Shown here: positions 35,406-47,214 of the stretch, one piece after another | How positions within the stretch are numbered: position 1 is the first letter of the stretch | How the letters are laid out: each line of letters begins with the position of its first letter | Assembly (NCBI GenBank): GCA_023213395.1 | Contig: CM041465.1 | Location: 68,951,741-69,015,740 of the forward strand | DNA length: 64,000 nt | From: Cycas panzhihuaensis | Taxonomy: Eukaryota; Cycadophyta | Reading direction: 5' to 3' | The notes under the pieces: generated by a model | Databases searched by the model: none | What the model was told of the DNA's origin: nothing | What the model saw: only the letters and a program-made list of their open reading frames with translations | Made by a program: the position numbers and the translations under genes

Positions 35406-36408
35406 TGGAGTTGTTATTATATATGATTGATCCCTGCCGACTCAATTCCAATTCCTCTTCTTTGATCTCTACAACTTCTTCCCCTTGGGTTGAAATAGCA
35501 ATCTTTAGTGTTGTGGTTGTCTATATCACAAATGTGACACCACTTGTCTTGTTTCCTCATTGCACTATTTTTGGGGTTCAACTCACATTTCTTTGTAGAA
35601 TGTGAGTTCTCTTCACATATGTAACACCATTTTTCTATTTTGAATTCCTTCCCTTCTTTCTTTTTGCTCTCATCCTCTTCTTTTTTGCTTTTTAGTTTCA
35701 ATCGTGCCACTTCTTTTCTCAGAGTTTCGATTTTGGGTTCCTCCTCCGTTTTCTCTACTTGGTAGATAGGTTTATTGTATTGATTTTGTTTCATTTCTCT
35801 TAGTTTCTCTTGTAATTTAAGAAGCAATGGGTTGCGCCCTTCTGTTTGGGCATCCATTTCTACTGCAAAATCCAAAGCTAGGTCCTAGGCATTTTGGAAA
35901 GATTTCAAAGGGTGTGTATACATCATGTATCTTAGCTTCTCATTTAGACCTCTAACAAAATATTTTTTTATGTTGTGGTTGGTCACTGTTTCATTTGTCA
36001 TACTAATTGCAATTATTTTCATACGATTGATGTAGGTTAACACTGATTCATTGGGTTTTTGCTTGATCTCCTTCAATGCAATCTCAACAGCCTCATTGTT
36101 ATGAAATTCTTGAAATCTCTTGTCAAATAGTTTTTCATATTTGCCCATGATTCCACTTTATCTAATTCTTTGTACCATGCCAATGGTACTCCTTTTAAGG
36201 TACATGCAAATCTTGTTTTTATTTCTTGCTCATCATTAATTTTTTTTATGTCTATCAAATTCTAAAAGAGATACACATGCTCTGCAACATCAAACGTGTC
36301 ATTGAAGATCAACTTTCCAAACTCCCTTGTGTCATCCATCCTTGGTGAGTTGAATGGTGTGCCTCCTAGTGATGTTGAATTTCCTTCCTTTGAGGATGTG
36401 GTTGCTTC
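35406..36408 (-). pseudogene. Gypsy gag of G, copy 2 (C-terminal part)
   Basis: The frame carries the same domains as copy 1: capsid (KTRFACTLKGVPLAWYKELD, LKEIKQKPNESVLTYINRMK, KKYFVRGLNEKLRYMM), the helix KIETLRKEVARLKLKSKKEE, and zinc knuckles CYICEENSHSTKKC and CHICDIDNHNTKDC. The two copies are clearly diverged, so the duplication is not recent. Copia element B cuts it at 36408/36409. Confidence 0.85.
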
Positions 36409-36753
36409 TGTTAATGTGGTAGTTGTTTGTTAAGCCACTAGTTAATGTTTATGTGGTTTAACTAATCATGATTATGAAAATGGTCCGAGATATTCAGAGA
36501 GTCACAACCCTTGTCGGGACACTTCTTGGAAAGATATTTATATCTTAGAGCCCTTGTGTACTCGATCAATTCAAGAGTGTAATCAATGTGATCCAAAGGA
36601 TCTTTTGTGGTGGGTTTTTTCTCGAAAGGGTTTTCCACGTAAATCCTGTGTACTGTGCATCCTATATTTTGTGTATATCTTTATTTGCTTGCTGTGTATG
36701 GTTAAAGATTCTGTGGATAAGAACATATATGTATGAATTCATTTTCGTTAACA
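36409..36753 (+). repeat. B 5' LTR
   Basis: 345 bp from TGTTAATGTGG to CGTTAACA. A TATA-like TATTTATATC lies at 36535-36544. Related to the LTR of element C at 58263-58607. Confidence 0.92.
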
Positions 36754-36766
36754 TGGTATCAGAGCT
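36754..36766 (+). other. Primer binding site of B
   Basis: TGGTATCAGAGCT directly follows the LTR: the canonical copia initiator-Met-tRNA site. Confidence 0.92.
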
Positions 36767-38130
36767 GTAGGGTCTTGCATAACTGAAGCCAAAAGTTGGG
36801 TGAAGTGGTGAGATTGTTGGTTGTTGGGTGACACCATCAAACCCAAGACGTGTCTTGGGAATCCATCAACTCTAACGACATGCAGAAGCAGACATAATTA
36901 TCAATGGTGGTTGAGGTGGTGAATCAACAAAGAATAAGGGTCTATTGGAGCCTATATTCAGACGTGAAGGCCGCATTTGTGGTATGAGTTGGCTTGTTGG
37001 GGGCCATTTGAAGCCGGTTGGTGATCAGTAGCAGTGATTGAACCCTGCAAAACACGTTTTGATGGTGATTCAATGGTGGTGAGGACAACCACACATACAT
37101 ACAAGTAAGTTGGTTATTTTTTCAACAAAGCACCATAAATTCAAGTAAAATACACTTATTTTTGTGGTCAAACATATATTCATCACCTGAGGACGTGATT
37201 GGAACCTTGGATTGGGGTTGATCTATCCTTATATGAGTGTTGGACTGCATACATAATAGTAGCAATGGTTGTTTGTTGGAGCATCTATGATATACTGAAG
37301 TTTGGCGCTGTTTGTATGAATATGAGCCATCATAGCATGGTTGTATGTATGATTTAACCTCACATCTATCAAACGAGAGCTAGATGGGCTATGTACAGTG
37401 TCCTTACCAGTCATAGAAGAGTGCATAGGTCCGTTTGGAAGGCTGCAAATCCATTTTGATGTGGGCTGGTCTCTTTTGAAGAGCGTAGGTCGAGATCATA
37501 TTTATGGCTATCAGAAAACCCATAGAGATTAAAAATGTCATTTTTAATTTATTTCTTACTAAGTTTTGATCTTAGTAAGATTAATATTGATACACCTCTT
37601 TAATTTCTCCATGTGGGTTAAGTTGTGGGTGAACATTTTATATAAAAGTTTGCAACTTATGGAATATGCCTTTTGGCATATTCCCCTTATAATTCAACAT
37701 TATAAAAAGGACTCTTTACCATTGATATATTAAACTTTTCATTTTGTGAAGCATATTGAAGGCATTTGATGTGTTTTTGAAGCATTTTGAAGTGATGTTT
37801 GAGAGCATTTATGGTGAAATTTGACTTGGAGACTGTGCCCTAACACAGTGCAAAAATTTCCTTGGTTTTTGGAGCACATTCTAAAGTATCTAGAGTCCTT
37901 TTTAAGAGTTTTCTGTGCACTTTGAGGATGTTTTGGGGCTTATGTGCACTTTGAGGATGTTGAGGGGCAAATAGTTAGTGAGCCACCCAATGCTTGCACA
38001 ATTATTGTTCGAGGTTCCCGCAATGAGTGTGCTAGAGCCAAAGGAGAACACAGTGGTGCTATTTTGTCCAGAAAGTTTATAAGACTATCATCTAGTGTTT
38101 CTTGACTCGTGTTGAAACCTGTTTCTCGAG
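36767..38130 (+). other. B leader
   Basis: 1.36-kb untranslated leader, colinear with 58621-59967 in element C. No protein-like frame was recognised. Confidence 0.7.
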
Positions 38131-38975
38131 ATGGTGCATGTGATGCCAAAGGTTATCTTCAACGGCAATAATTTCAACGAGTGGAAGGCCAACATAGAGT
38201 TGGTATTGGTGGTGAATCAACTATGGGGGATTACTAAAGTGAAGGTGGATGCAATTCCGCAGGGCAAGTAAGACTTTAGGAAAAGAAGTTTATGGCTACA
38301 GGATTGTTGAAATTGTTATTGGCGCTGAACTAGAGGGCCTCGGGTCATAATCTGGAAGAACCAGACGAAATTTGGACAATCTGTGTGATAGTTTTGAGAA
38401 AAAGAAGACAAATAGAGATCTAGCCTTCATGTTGGAGTTGCTCAATTCGCGTGTAGAAGATGAGACCAACATCGGTTCCTACCTGAGTAAAATTATTGAC
38501 TTATGGAGTAAGCTAGAAGAATTGAAGCCAAATTCGATCAATGATGCGCTATTGTTTGTGATAATCATGTCAAAGTTACCAATTGTTTTCGCCACTTTTC
38601 AGAGCTTATACAGTAGAGATGAAGTGATGGACACAGAAACCCTCGATGGCATTAAGAACCTTATTTTGGTAGAGGATGCCAAGCTGAAACACCATGGAAT
38701 GCTTGGAGGTTCCGAATCGAGTCAGGCCTTAGCCATGAAGATGCAGAGGAAAGAGGCAGTTTAGGAGGAGAAGTTCACACACAAGTTTGGGGAAAGTTCT
38801 CGGTGGAAGAAGAAATACAATGGTAAATGTAACTACTGCAAAAAGAAAAGTCACAGAGAGAAGAATTATTGATTCAAGAGACGTGACAAGCGCAAAGTAA
38901 GCTAGGATGACAAAGGGAAGAGTGTTGCTACACACTGTGTTAGAGCGTCAACCTTATTAGTCGAGTCAAATAAGA
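38131..38975 (+). pseudogene. Copia gag of B
   Basis: Gag starts MVHVMPKVIFNGNNFNEWKA, the N-terminal gag motif (DUF4219-like) of this copia lineage. A stop follows within 60 codons, then frames containing AFMLELLNSRVEDETNIGSY and LLFVIIMSKLPIVFATFQSL (UBN2-like). The zinc knuckle at about 38830-38875 reads CNYCKKKSHREKNY and then a stop. The last Cys ligand is Tyr, whereas C keeps CNYCKEEGHKEKNC. Confidence 0.85.
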
Positions 38976-41900
38976 GAGATTACTGGATTTTGAACTTTGG
39001 AGCACAGAAGCCTATCTCTTACCAGAACTGTAACTTTGATATGGTGAACGAAAATCACAGTGGTGCGGAAATTATCCTTGGAGATGCTAGTGTATTGCCA
39101 GTGGAAGGTGTCAGCGAAGTTTCTTTAGTAGGTGGTAAGTTTACAGGGGTATATTATGTACCCAAGATGTAATTGAATTTGTTTTCAACCCAGGAGATCT
39201 ACAAACAAGGTATGAAAGTGGAGCTATACCATGAAAGATGCCTAATTAAGGATCCGAAGTTGAATTTCTTTGTCATTGCTACTAGAAAAGTTAGAGATAA
39301 CTTTTGGGTGTTGGAGAAGTTTCAATCTCAGAAGAAGTTTTACGCCTTTGTTGCCAGCACTGATGATGTGAGCAAACTATGGCATAATCACCTAGGACAC
39401 CTTAATTATAGGAGCATCGCATTGCTGAAGAGGTTGAAGATGGTGGAAGAATTATCATCTGTTGCATGCTCAAACGGTGTTTGTGAAGGGTGTATGTATG
39501 GAAAGCATCATCGCTATCCATTTGCTCGGGATAATGGCTGGAGAGCCAATGAGAAGTTGGGGCTTGTGCATACGGATATAATGGGTCTACTCGTAAACCC
39601 CTCAATATCAGGAGCTTGTTACACCTTAGTGTTTGTGGATGATTACACAAGGAAAGCCTGCGTATACTTTCTGAAGAAAAAGTCAGATGTGTTTGATCGC
39701 TTTCGTAATTGGAAAGCGATGGTTGAAAATGAAAGTGAAAAGAAAATTAGGACATTACAAAGTGATAATGGTAAGGAGTACGACAATCATGCATTTAATC
39801 AGTTTTGCTAGGATTATGGTATAAAGTGGGAATTTACGGTCTTGTATATCCCACAACAAAATGGAGTTGTTGAAAGAAAGAATCGTTCCATGATGGAGAT
39901 GGCAAGGTGTATGGTGCACGTTAAAACCTTGTCATTGATGTTTTGGGTAAAGGCTGTGGTGATTGCTGTTTACATTTTGAACTGGGTACCCACTCAAGCA
40001 GTTTGTAGAATGACCCTCGAAGAAAAATGGACCGGTCAAAAACTTGTTGTTAACCATTTGAAAACTTTTGTCTGCATTGGATATGCACACATCCTAGATG
40101 ACATTCGCAAGAAGTTGGATCGGAAATGTCTGAAGTGTATTTTTGAGGGGTATAGTGATCAAATAAAGCTTACAGACTGAGGGTTCTGCAAGCTTTGTGA
40201 TTAGTTGGGATGTCAAATTCGATGAGTCATCGACGTATCATGTCGAAAAATTATCATAAGAACCTTTTTACCCCCCATTACTTCCATTTTCAAATTCGTT
40301 AGGCGAAGAGGACGATGAGTTAGTCGTTGGAATACATGAGGAAGCAGGGCCAAGTGGGTTGAGTACTAGTGAGGAGCTGCCACATGAAGAAGCACCTCTA
40401 GCATTGTGTCCTTTTGTACCACTATGGGCAAGGGAGACGATTGCAGATTCTGGAGTGGCGATGCATACTTTTGTTGATGAGAGAAGAACAAGAAGTCAAC
40501 ATGCCAGTCGAACTCTACTGGTAGACATCAACAACTCTAATGACCCTGATTTGTATGATGAAGCGAAAGATGATCCATGATAGAGAGCTGTGATGAAGGA
40601 AGAATATGGTTTGCTTATAAAGAATGACATATGGGATTTGGTTCCACTCCCTCTGACAAAGAACCTTGTTGGATGCAAGTGGGTCTACAAAACTAAGTTC
40701 TACTTCAATGGAGAGGTGGACAAGTACAAGGCCAGGCTTGTCGCTCAAGTGTTCAAACAAAAAGAAGGAATTGAATATGAGGAGACATTTGCACCAATCT
40801 CCATGATAACAACAGTTCGATTGATCATTTCCTTAGCAGCTGCTTATGGTTGGGAGTTACAGTAGATGAATGCTAAGTCTGCGTTTCTTAATGGAGATCT
40901 AAATGAGGAGATATACATGTCGCAGCCTCTGGGTTTCATTAAGGAAGGCCAGGAGCATCTTATATGCTAGTTGAAGAAATCACTCTATGGCCAGAAATAA
41001 GCACCTTGTGCTTGGTATGAGAAGATGGATGCCATGTTGAAAGCTAAAGGATTTGTTGTTTCTGATCTCGACTTGAATCTGTATGTGAAATGGAGAGGAC
41101 TTCAATTGTCACTATTGTGGTGTACGTGGATGATTTAATCATCAGAGGCAATTGTAGTAAGACTATTGTAGAGGTCAAGTCCAATTTGGGAGCATCTTTT
41201 AACATGACAGACCTCGGGAGACTTCACTACTTCTTAGGCATTCAAATCAGGCAGATGGACGATCGAATCGTGTTGTTGTAGTCACAGCATGTGAAGAACC
41301 TACTGGACAAGTTTGGAATGCAGAATTGCAAATCGACTGTAACACCATGTGTTATGGGCAGAAGATTGTAGGAGGATATGGCCAAAACCTCATTAGATGG
41401 AACAGTATCGCCAGTTGGTAGGGAGTCTAATCTACTTGACTCATACCAGACAAGATATCACTTATGCTGTTAGATTGGTTTACCGATATATGTAAAATCC
41501 TCAAGAGCCACATTGGGTTGCCATGAAGCGGATTCTGAAGTACTTGAAGGGGACAATCATTCTTGGTCTCAAATACTGTTGAGGTGAGGAGATAAGGTTG
41601 CATGGCTACACTGATGCTAATTGGGGAGGAGACTCTAGCGATCAGAAGTCCACTATTGGATACATCTTTGGTGTCGGTAATGATTTGTTTCGTGGCAGTC
41701 GAAGAAGCAACAAACGGTGGTGCTATCTTCTATAGAGGATGAATATCAAGGACTCAGTGCTGGTGCGAAGGAAGCTGTATGGTTGCAAGGTCTCTTGGAA
41801 GTTCTTGGAGTTTCATATGGGTATTCGATTATTTTTGCTGATAATCAAAGTACCATTCGCTTGTTAAAGAATCTAGAGTTTCATGCGCATACAAAGCATA

Positions 41901-42091
41901 TTGAGATTCAACACCACTACATCCATGAATATATTAAGTCAGGGGAGCTGCAGGTCGACTATTGTCCGAGTGAATATCAATTTGTGGATGTCTTCACCAA
42001 GCCGTTTATTAAATATCAATTCACAAAGATCCATATTAGATTAGGACTCATAGATGTTATCCTTGAGGGGGGTATGTATCAACAAGCATAA
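38976..42091 (+). pseudogene. Copia pol of B
   Basis: The protease active site reads WILNFGAQKPIS instead of the DSGA type, so both the catalytic Asp and the Ser are lost. Integrase 39173-40180: LWHNHLGHL and CEGCMYGKHH (zinc site), HTDIMG and QSDNGKEY (two Asp), QQNGVVERKNRSM (Glu). RT about 40590-41300: [20 protein letters not shown] and VVYVDDLIIRGN, catalytic YVDD intact. RNase H to 42091: ADNQSTIRLLKN, HTKHIEIQHHYI, VDVFTKPF, ending VILEGGMYQQA. Stops at 39809, 40178, 40578, 40864 and 41279 and frame changes near 41400-41717 make it inactive. Confidence 0.92.
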
Positions 42092-42160
42092 AGAAGCAGT
42101 AGGATAGTCCTCTTAGTGATAACACAACTGTTGCAGGTTGCAAGTTCCCCACATTCACAT

Positions 42161-42170
42161 TAAGGGGGAA
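42161..42170 (+). other. Polypurine tract of B
   Basis: TAAGGGGGAA directly precedes the 3' LTR start TGTTAACG. Confidence 0.8.
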
Positions 42171-42513
42171 TGTTAACGCGGCAGTTGTTTGTTAAGCTAC
42201 TAGTTAATGTTAATGTGGTTTAATTAATCATGATTATTGAAATGGTGTGAGATATTTGGAGGGTCACAACCCTCGTCGAGTGACACCTCTTGGAAGGATA
42301 TTTATATCCTAGCCCTTGTGTATTCAATCAATTCAAATAGTGTAATCAATGTGTTTCAAAGGATCTTTTGTGGTGGTTTTTTTCCCGAAAGGGTTTTTCA
42401 CATAAATCCTGTGTACTGTGCATCTGTATTCTGTATATATCTTTGTTTGCTTGTTGTGTATAGTTAAAGATTCTGCGGATAGGAACATGTGTATGAATTC
42501 ATGTTCCCTAACA
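42171..42513 (+). repeat. B 3' LTR
   Basis: 343 bp, TG to CA, partner of 36409-36753 with many scattered differences. Confidence 0.92.
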
Positions 42514-43260
42514 GTTTGGAAATAACTCCACTTTCTCCAAAATTTTGGGTTTGGGTGGTGTTTTCAGTGTGTTTCTCTTGGCACTATCCCTTCCAAATAG
42601 GGGATTTTTAAAAGGTGTTTTCAAATGAATGGATTCAAGCACTCCTGGTACTTGGATTGTTAGTGGTGTCACTATTAAATATGATTGCTTGGATCCCTTT
42701 TCTAGTGAATCTTCAAACAACTATTTTGTTATTTTGTTTTCTCAATATGCCGAGGGACCTTCCTCTACCTTCTCCTTGTGATCACTTAGGTCCTTCAGGG
42801 TATATTCCACACTTGTTTCTTCCATCTTCCCTATGGTTTCATCTTCTTTTTTTGAAATATTATTTGTTTCAAATTTTCTTTATTTAGAATTTCCTCCTTA
42901 TCTGGGTTGATGATATCAAATCCAATTGGGGCAGGTGTTAGTACCATTTGTTCCCCATATCTTCCTATTTCTTGTTCTTGGGGTGCCTAGGCTCCACTTG
43001 TCTTAGATCTCTCAATGGACTATCCCTTAGTCGCATTGCTCTTATTGAGGCTTAAACTCATAACCCTTCTTAATTTGGTTTCCTTTGACCATCTTAGAGC
43101 CCTTTGTTTGCTTGATTCCACTAACCTCTTAGGTGAAGTTCTTTTTGGTGACACTCCCGCCTTCGAAGGCCTCTTTTGTGGCATTGGAAGGTCCCTTGGC
43201 TATCGAAGGTTTAGTTACGGCTTGCCATCACAACAACAATCGGGGTTCGTTGGTCTTTGA
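42514..43260 (-). pseudogene. Gypsy gag of G, copy 2 (N-terminal part)
   Basis: The frame 42508-42720 contains IHLKTPFKNPLFGRDSAKRN, parallel to MKSPIRNPLFGKENSREEAP of gag copy 1, which fixes it as the displaced N-terminus of copy 2. The DNA further right, to about 43260, keeps a Lys/Arg/Pro-rich minus-strand frame with stops. It probably represents the start of gag or the leader; that part is inference. Confidence 0.65.
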
Positions 43261-44344
43261 ACATAATTCAGTGATGAAAACTCTTGGCCTAGTCTTTCCT
43301 TAGTGGACGTAGGCAACGAAGCCTATGTTGACTTATGGTCTCACTACACTTATGAGAGTACACTTGTCAATGGGTCACTAACCGGTAGTCTAGTTAGGGC
43401 TTGATCAACATAGTCATGTTATCACTTTCCATTCCAACACCATAACATCAAGTCACCACCATACATCATCACCATGCCATCGTATCAATCCATATATCTA
43501 TCAATATAATTCATAACTCAATAATTATCATGCACAAGATACACAATGTTTCCACATAACTTGTTATTTCATTAAGCAATATCATTGTTAATGTCTATAT
43601 ATGACTAGGAAAGAATGATTGACATGTGTTCCATATAAAACCATATCATTCCATACAATAATTTGACTCTTCACCCTTGAGAGTATGATATAAGACTCAG
43701 TGACTCGGCTCTCACATCAAATTGGTGGAACAAGCCCCAGTAAATACCAAATTACTTGCCTTTTGGGGAAATGGTTGTGACTTCATTTTCATAACAAAAG
43801 TACCTTTTCACTTAAGATTACATTACAATCGCTTAATTACTATACATTTTATCTGTACAGCCATACGTATGTATGTTCACAGGTGATGTCATCATGCTTG
43901 GAATGTATGGCTCAATTCTAGGTGTGCGATTAATGCATTCCACGTGTGTGTTCTAATCTACCTACGTTCTTTTCAGGAATATATTCTAATATGTGTTCCT
44001 CGAGAGCTATTCCTGGGCTTTCTTCACTGTTTTCTAGCATCCGTTTCCGTGTGCGGTCCTTTAATGGTGCGTTCTTGCATTCCTCATGTTAGAATAAGCA
44101 TATATTCCTCCTTTTCCATGATCCGAAATGATATGTGTGCCAGATTTTGTCCCAACATTATGATAGTGCATACATTGAGCCTAGAAATAATAGGATGTTG
44201 CCACATAAGGACGTGGAGGTCTTCGCTAGCTTTAGGACATTCATTAAAAAAATTATTTTAGGATATAGATGATGCCTTGGAAATCTAGATTCGCCAACTT
44301 TTTTAATGAGACCGATTCTATACTCGCAGATTTGTAAGCTTTAG
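43261..44344. other. Unassigned stretch
   Basis: AT-rich DNA with no convincing coding frame, LTR end or primer site. The leader and 5' LTR of gypsy G should lie here if that element was complete, but I could not identify them. Open frames (for example 43944-44261, plus) match nothing I recognise. Confidence 0.4.
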
Positions 44345-44730
44345 CATATGGAAGCAAAATGGATCCTATCTTATGGTGGACGATTAATAGTGCGAGGGCC
44401 AAGCTGACGCAATCTCTTGCCATTAGAATTCGTTCATAGGTGACAAGTTCCTTTTCAACATAGAGGAATTAGAGGACACAACTTCATTCATTCTATGAAG
44501 AGAAACAAGATGGGGTCAAGTAAGGCTGAGGACATGGTGTATGTACATCCCAACCTTTGCCTTCTTTCTCATGGAAAGGAGGATTACACAAAAGTGGGGC
44601 CTTCACAATTTTGGGATGTTAATCTCGAAGAAATAGATTTGGCCGTAGCTCGCTTGCTCTTTAATTTGACATCTTTTAGTCCTCCACCTACATCACTTTT
44701 TGTTGGAAAATGACCTATTTTCGTAGCTGC
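44345..44730 (+). pseudogene. hAT transposase C-terminal remnant
   Basis: The plus strand reads AKMDPILWWTINSARAKLTQ then SLAIRIRS, then after a frame change KRNKMGSSKAEDMVYVHPNL. These correspond in order to the hAT C-terminal dimerisation region: D-P-x-x-W-W, L-A-I-R-I-L, and the terminal K-K-R-N-x-L ... D-L-V-Y-V-H-x-N-L signature found in plant hAT/DUF659 proteins. Only about 120 codons remain, with stops between the blocks. The rest of the transposase and the terminal inverted repeats were not found. It lies in the same orientation as the PHD exon, about 1 kb upstream. Confidence 0.7.
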
Positions 44731-45806
44731 TGCATTGTCCTATGATGTTGTTCAAGATCGTCCTCTTGAAGATTTTGATGGCTTTTGTATCAATGATGAT
44801 ATATTTAATGTACATTTTAATTGAATTTTTATGTCATTTTAGAAGATACAATGTCCCATGACCCATATGTTGTCTTTCATTTATGCATATTTTTTTTTTA
44901 ACTGCAGGATTTAATATGTATTTTTTCAACGCACACACACACACACATACATACATATCTATTGGAAACCCTGATTTGACATTTCTGTGTTTCTGGGGTT
45001 TTTGAAAATGGTGTTTCCCCATTTTTGTTCCCCTGTTTCTTAACGTTTGTTAAACTATGAGTTGAGTCTGAAAAGTTTTGGAAGAAGTCACTTGAAATGT
45101 TTTGCTGTTTTGGACAAGCACTTGTACCAGTTGATTTGGACAAGAAGTGATGCCCTCAAGGTTTTTTGCCTGATGTACCTTTCATTTTAGGGTAAATGTG
45201 TAATTTTGTACACATTTTAGTTTTGCTGTTGAGTAATTTGCAGAATATCATGTCCCATAAATGTTTATCCTCTGTAGGGAAATTTTGCTGTTAGAAAAAG
45301 CATATTTATTGGAATTTGAAAGTCTCAAAATGATGCAAATTTTTGCAATGCTGATGCACTTTCTGACTGTTTCTTCCTCTATCCATACTTCATCAAGCAA
45401 TTTCTTTTACTCAATTTAGTGAACTTGTGCGAATTGTATCCTGCAGTAATGTTGTGAGGATTACCTTGAGGGATTTTGTCTTCTGTGATTTCTTATGTAA
45501 TCTGCAAACAATTCTCAAGCTTCATCTTTGCTGTTGAGGAATATTTTATTCGTTTCCTTGCTTGCCAAACTAGAAAACAAGCAGGAACCTAATTCTGGCA
45601 ACTATGACACACAAGTTTAGAACTATAACAAATCTTTCATATGAGTGGTTTGACAGCTTCCTCTGGAAGTATTGGTTATTTGTGGTTTTAATGGCTGGCA
45701 CTTATATATGGAAATAGATTTGTTTATGTACTGAATCGGGGTTGTATGGAGATTGTCTCTTCGCTTTGAAGATAGATTTTCTTATATTCTTATATGAACT
45801 TGGCAG
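44731..45806 (+). other. Presumed intron upstream of PHD exon
   Basis: AT-rich, T-rich DNA without a coding frame, ending in an acceptor (AG at 45805-45806). A short CA microsatellite lies at about 44930-44950. No RING or other upstream exon is visible. Confidence 0.6.
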
Positions 45807-47214
45807 GTTTATCAACCTTCTGAAGAGGAAATAATGGGATTTCTCGATCCCTATGCAAATATAGTTTGCTCCGAATGTCACCAGGCAGGTGATGATGATC
45901 TTTTGTTGCTATGTGACTTCTGCGATTCAGCATACCACACATATTGTGTCGGCCTTGGGAGGGCTGTACCTGAAGGTGATTGGTATTGTGGAGGCTGTCA
46001 AACATGTATGCCCGGGCATTCTAGCACACAGGAAGAAGAGGGCGATGATTTTGTGCTTGATTTTGATAACGAGGACTGTGGATCAAGTAATAGAGCAGTG
46101 GTGGAAGAAAGGGCAGTTGCCGGAGTTGCTGAAGAAAGGGTAAATTCACATCGCATTTTATCATCTTTGTCATCTACAACCTTCACAGAAAGAAGGCCCA
46201 GACAAGCAAGAACAATCCGAAGAAGGGTAGCTCGACGGAGTACTCCCAATATATTTCTCTCACCTCCTAGATTACCAGATTTAGCAAGGGCTTCACTTAG
46301 ACGCCCCCAAGTGTCTGGGTCTCAATCTCAAGTATCTAGTGCAGGTGCTAGAACCCTTTCAGGCCAGCGTCGGCTGCAGGAACACATACAGGTTCTTCGT
46401 GACAATTTGAGTCTGCCAGAAAGGAGCTGTCTGCATTTTTCTCCAGATTCTTCTCCCATTGGCTTCAATTCTAACATGAGTGATGGGGATCACCTAGTTG
46501 TTCAGCCTGCACCTCTTAATAGGTCATGCTTTTCTTCTGAAGTAGCTCAGAGAAATAATTGGGACACCACGGCAAGCCCAGAAAATGCTGCATTTAAATC
46601 TGATGTGGATCAAACTTGGGCTTTAATGGAGCATGCAAGAATGTTAGGTGGCGGGGATGTTGATCTGGCAGATAATCAGAGAGTTGGAAGGTATTGCCAG
46701 GGTCCACCTATTGCTTGCATGAAAGAAAATTCCTCAGAATTGATGTGCAATGCAAGGGCAAGGGTTATAAGTGGGAGCAATTCATCTGCTGATGCAAGAT
46801 CAAGAACAAGCAGCATTCAAAATAGACAGGGTTCTGTAATGATTAGCACGAGAGAAGAAAATCTAGCAAGGACAAGACAAGAGGTCCGATGCATAGAGAG
46901 TGGTAATAATATGCTACCAGGAAATAATTCTCCCAGTAGGCCATTTGTTCCTCAATTATCTCAAAGAAATAACAGTCCAGGTCATCAGTTAAATGGTCCT
47001 ATTTCTTTTGGTTTGCATCCTAATAGTTCAAGTAGGGTGTTGCTTCCTCAATCATCTCAACGATTTGGTGTCCCAAGTCTTTGGTTAAATGATCCTATTG
47101 CTTTTGGTTCACATCCTAATGAAGCTGAAGCCTGGAAAGTTGATGGTGCAAAGCAGCAGATTCAGGCAATGGTAAAAGCTCATATGAAGCCTATGCACAG
47201 AAAGAAACAAATAG
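45807..47214 (+). CDS. PHD-finger protein exon, PHRF1-like
   Basis: This is an internal exon of a host gene, open for all 1408 bp. It begins after an AG acceptor (45805-45806) in frame with VYQPSEEEIMGFLDPYAN and ends at ATAG|GTAAGG, a strong donor. Counting from the Met at 45834, a C4HC3 PHD finger spans residues 12-55 with all eight zinc ligands: Cys12, Cys15, Cys27, Cys30, His35, Cys38, Cys52, Cys55 (LLLLCDFCDSAYHTYCVGLG, DWYCGGC). An acidic segment, an Arg/Ser-rich segment and a conserved-looking tail AKQQIQAMVKAHMKPMHRKK follow. PHD fingers usually read histone H3 tails in the nucleus. In plant PHD-and-RING proteins a RING domain precedes the PHD; that exon is not in the window. The 464-aa frame from the internal Met to the stop at 47228 reads through the donor and is not a complete protein. 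Confidence 0.85.

Larger units (their letters stand above)
36409..42513 (+). mobile_element. Ty1/copia element B nested in G gag
   Basis: B is a complete plus-strand copia element: LTRs 36409-36753 and 42171-42513, adjacent primer site, gag-pol 38131-42091, polypurine tract 42161-42170. It splits the second gypsy gag copy, whose sequence resumes at 42514. The flanking pentamers GCTTC and GTTTG match at only three of five positions, so the duplication has decayed or was not exact. LTR divergence is visibly greater than in F2a or F2b. Coding sequence is full of stops. Confidence 0.92.
22839..43260 (-). mobile_element. Ty3/gypsy element G (old, multiply interrupted)
   Basis: G is a minus-strand gypsy element whose pieces fall in order gag (right) to RNase H (left): 42514-43260, 34132-36408, 25461-26473 and 22839-24665. 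The gag-protease-RT-RNase H order and sequences such as KTAFIAEWETYAY and GHVISKEG are typical of Ty3/gypsy. Copia elements F1a, F1b and B are inserted in it. The integrase and 3' LTR would lie beyond F1a, outside the window, and no 5' LTR could be identified at the right end. The right boundary at about 43260 is approximate. Confidence 0.8.

Noticed and set aside
43015-43260. Leu-rich plus-strand open frame
   Set aside because: It is opposite the Lys/Arg-rich end of gypsy gag sequence and most likely an antisense shadow.
44930-44960. CA microsatellite
   Set aside because: Short and ordinary for plant introns.
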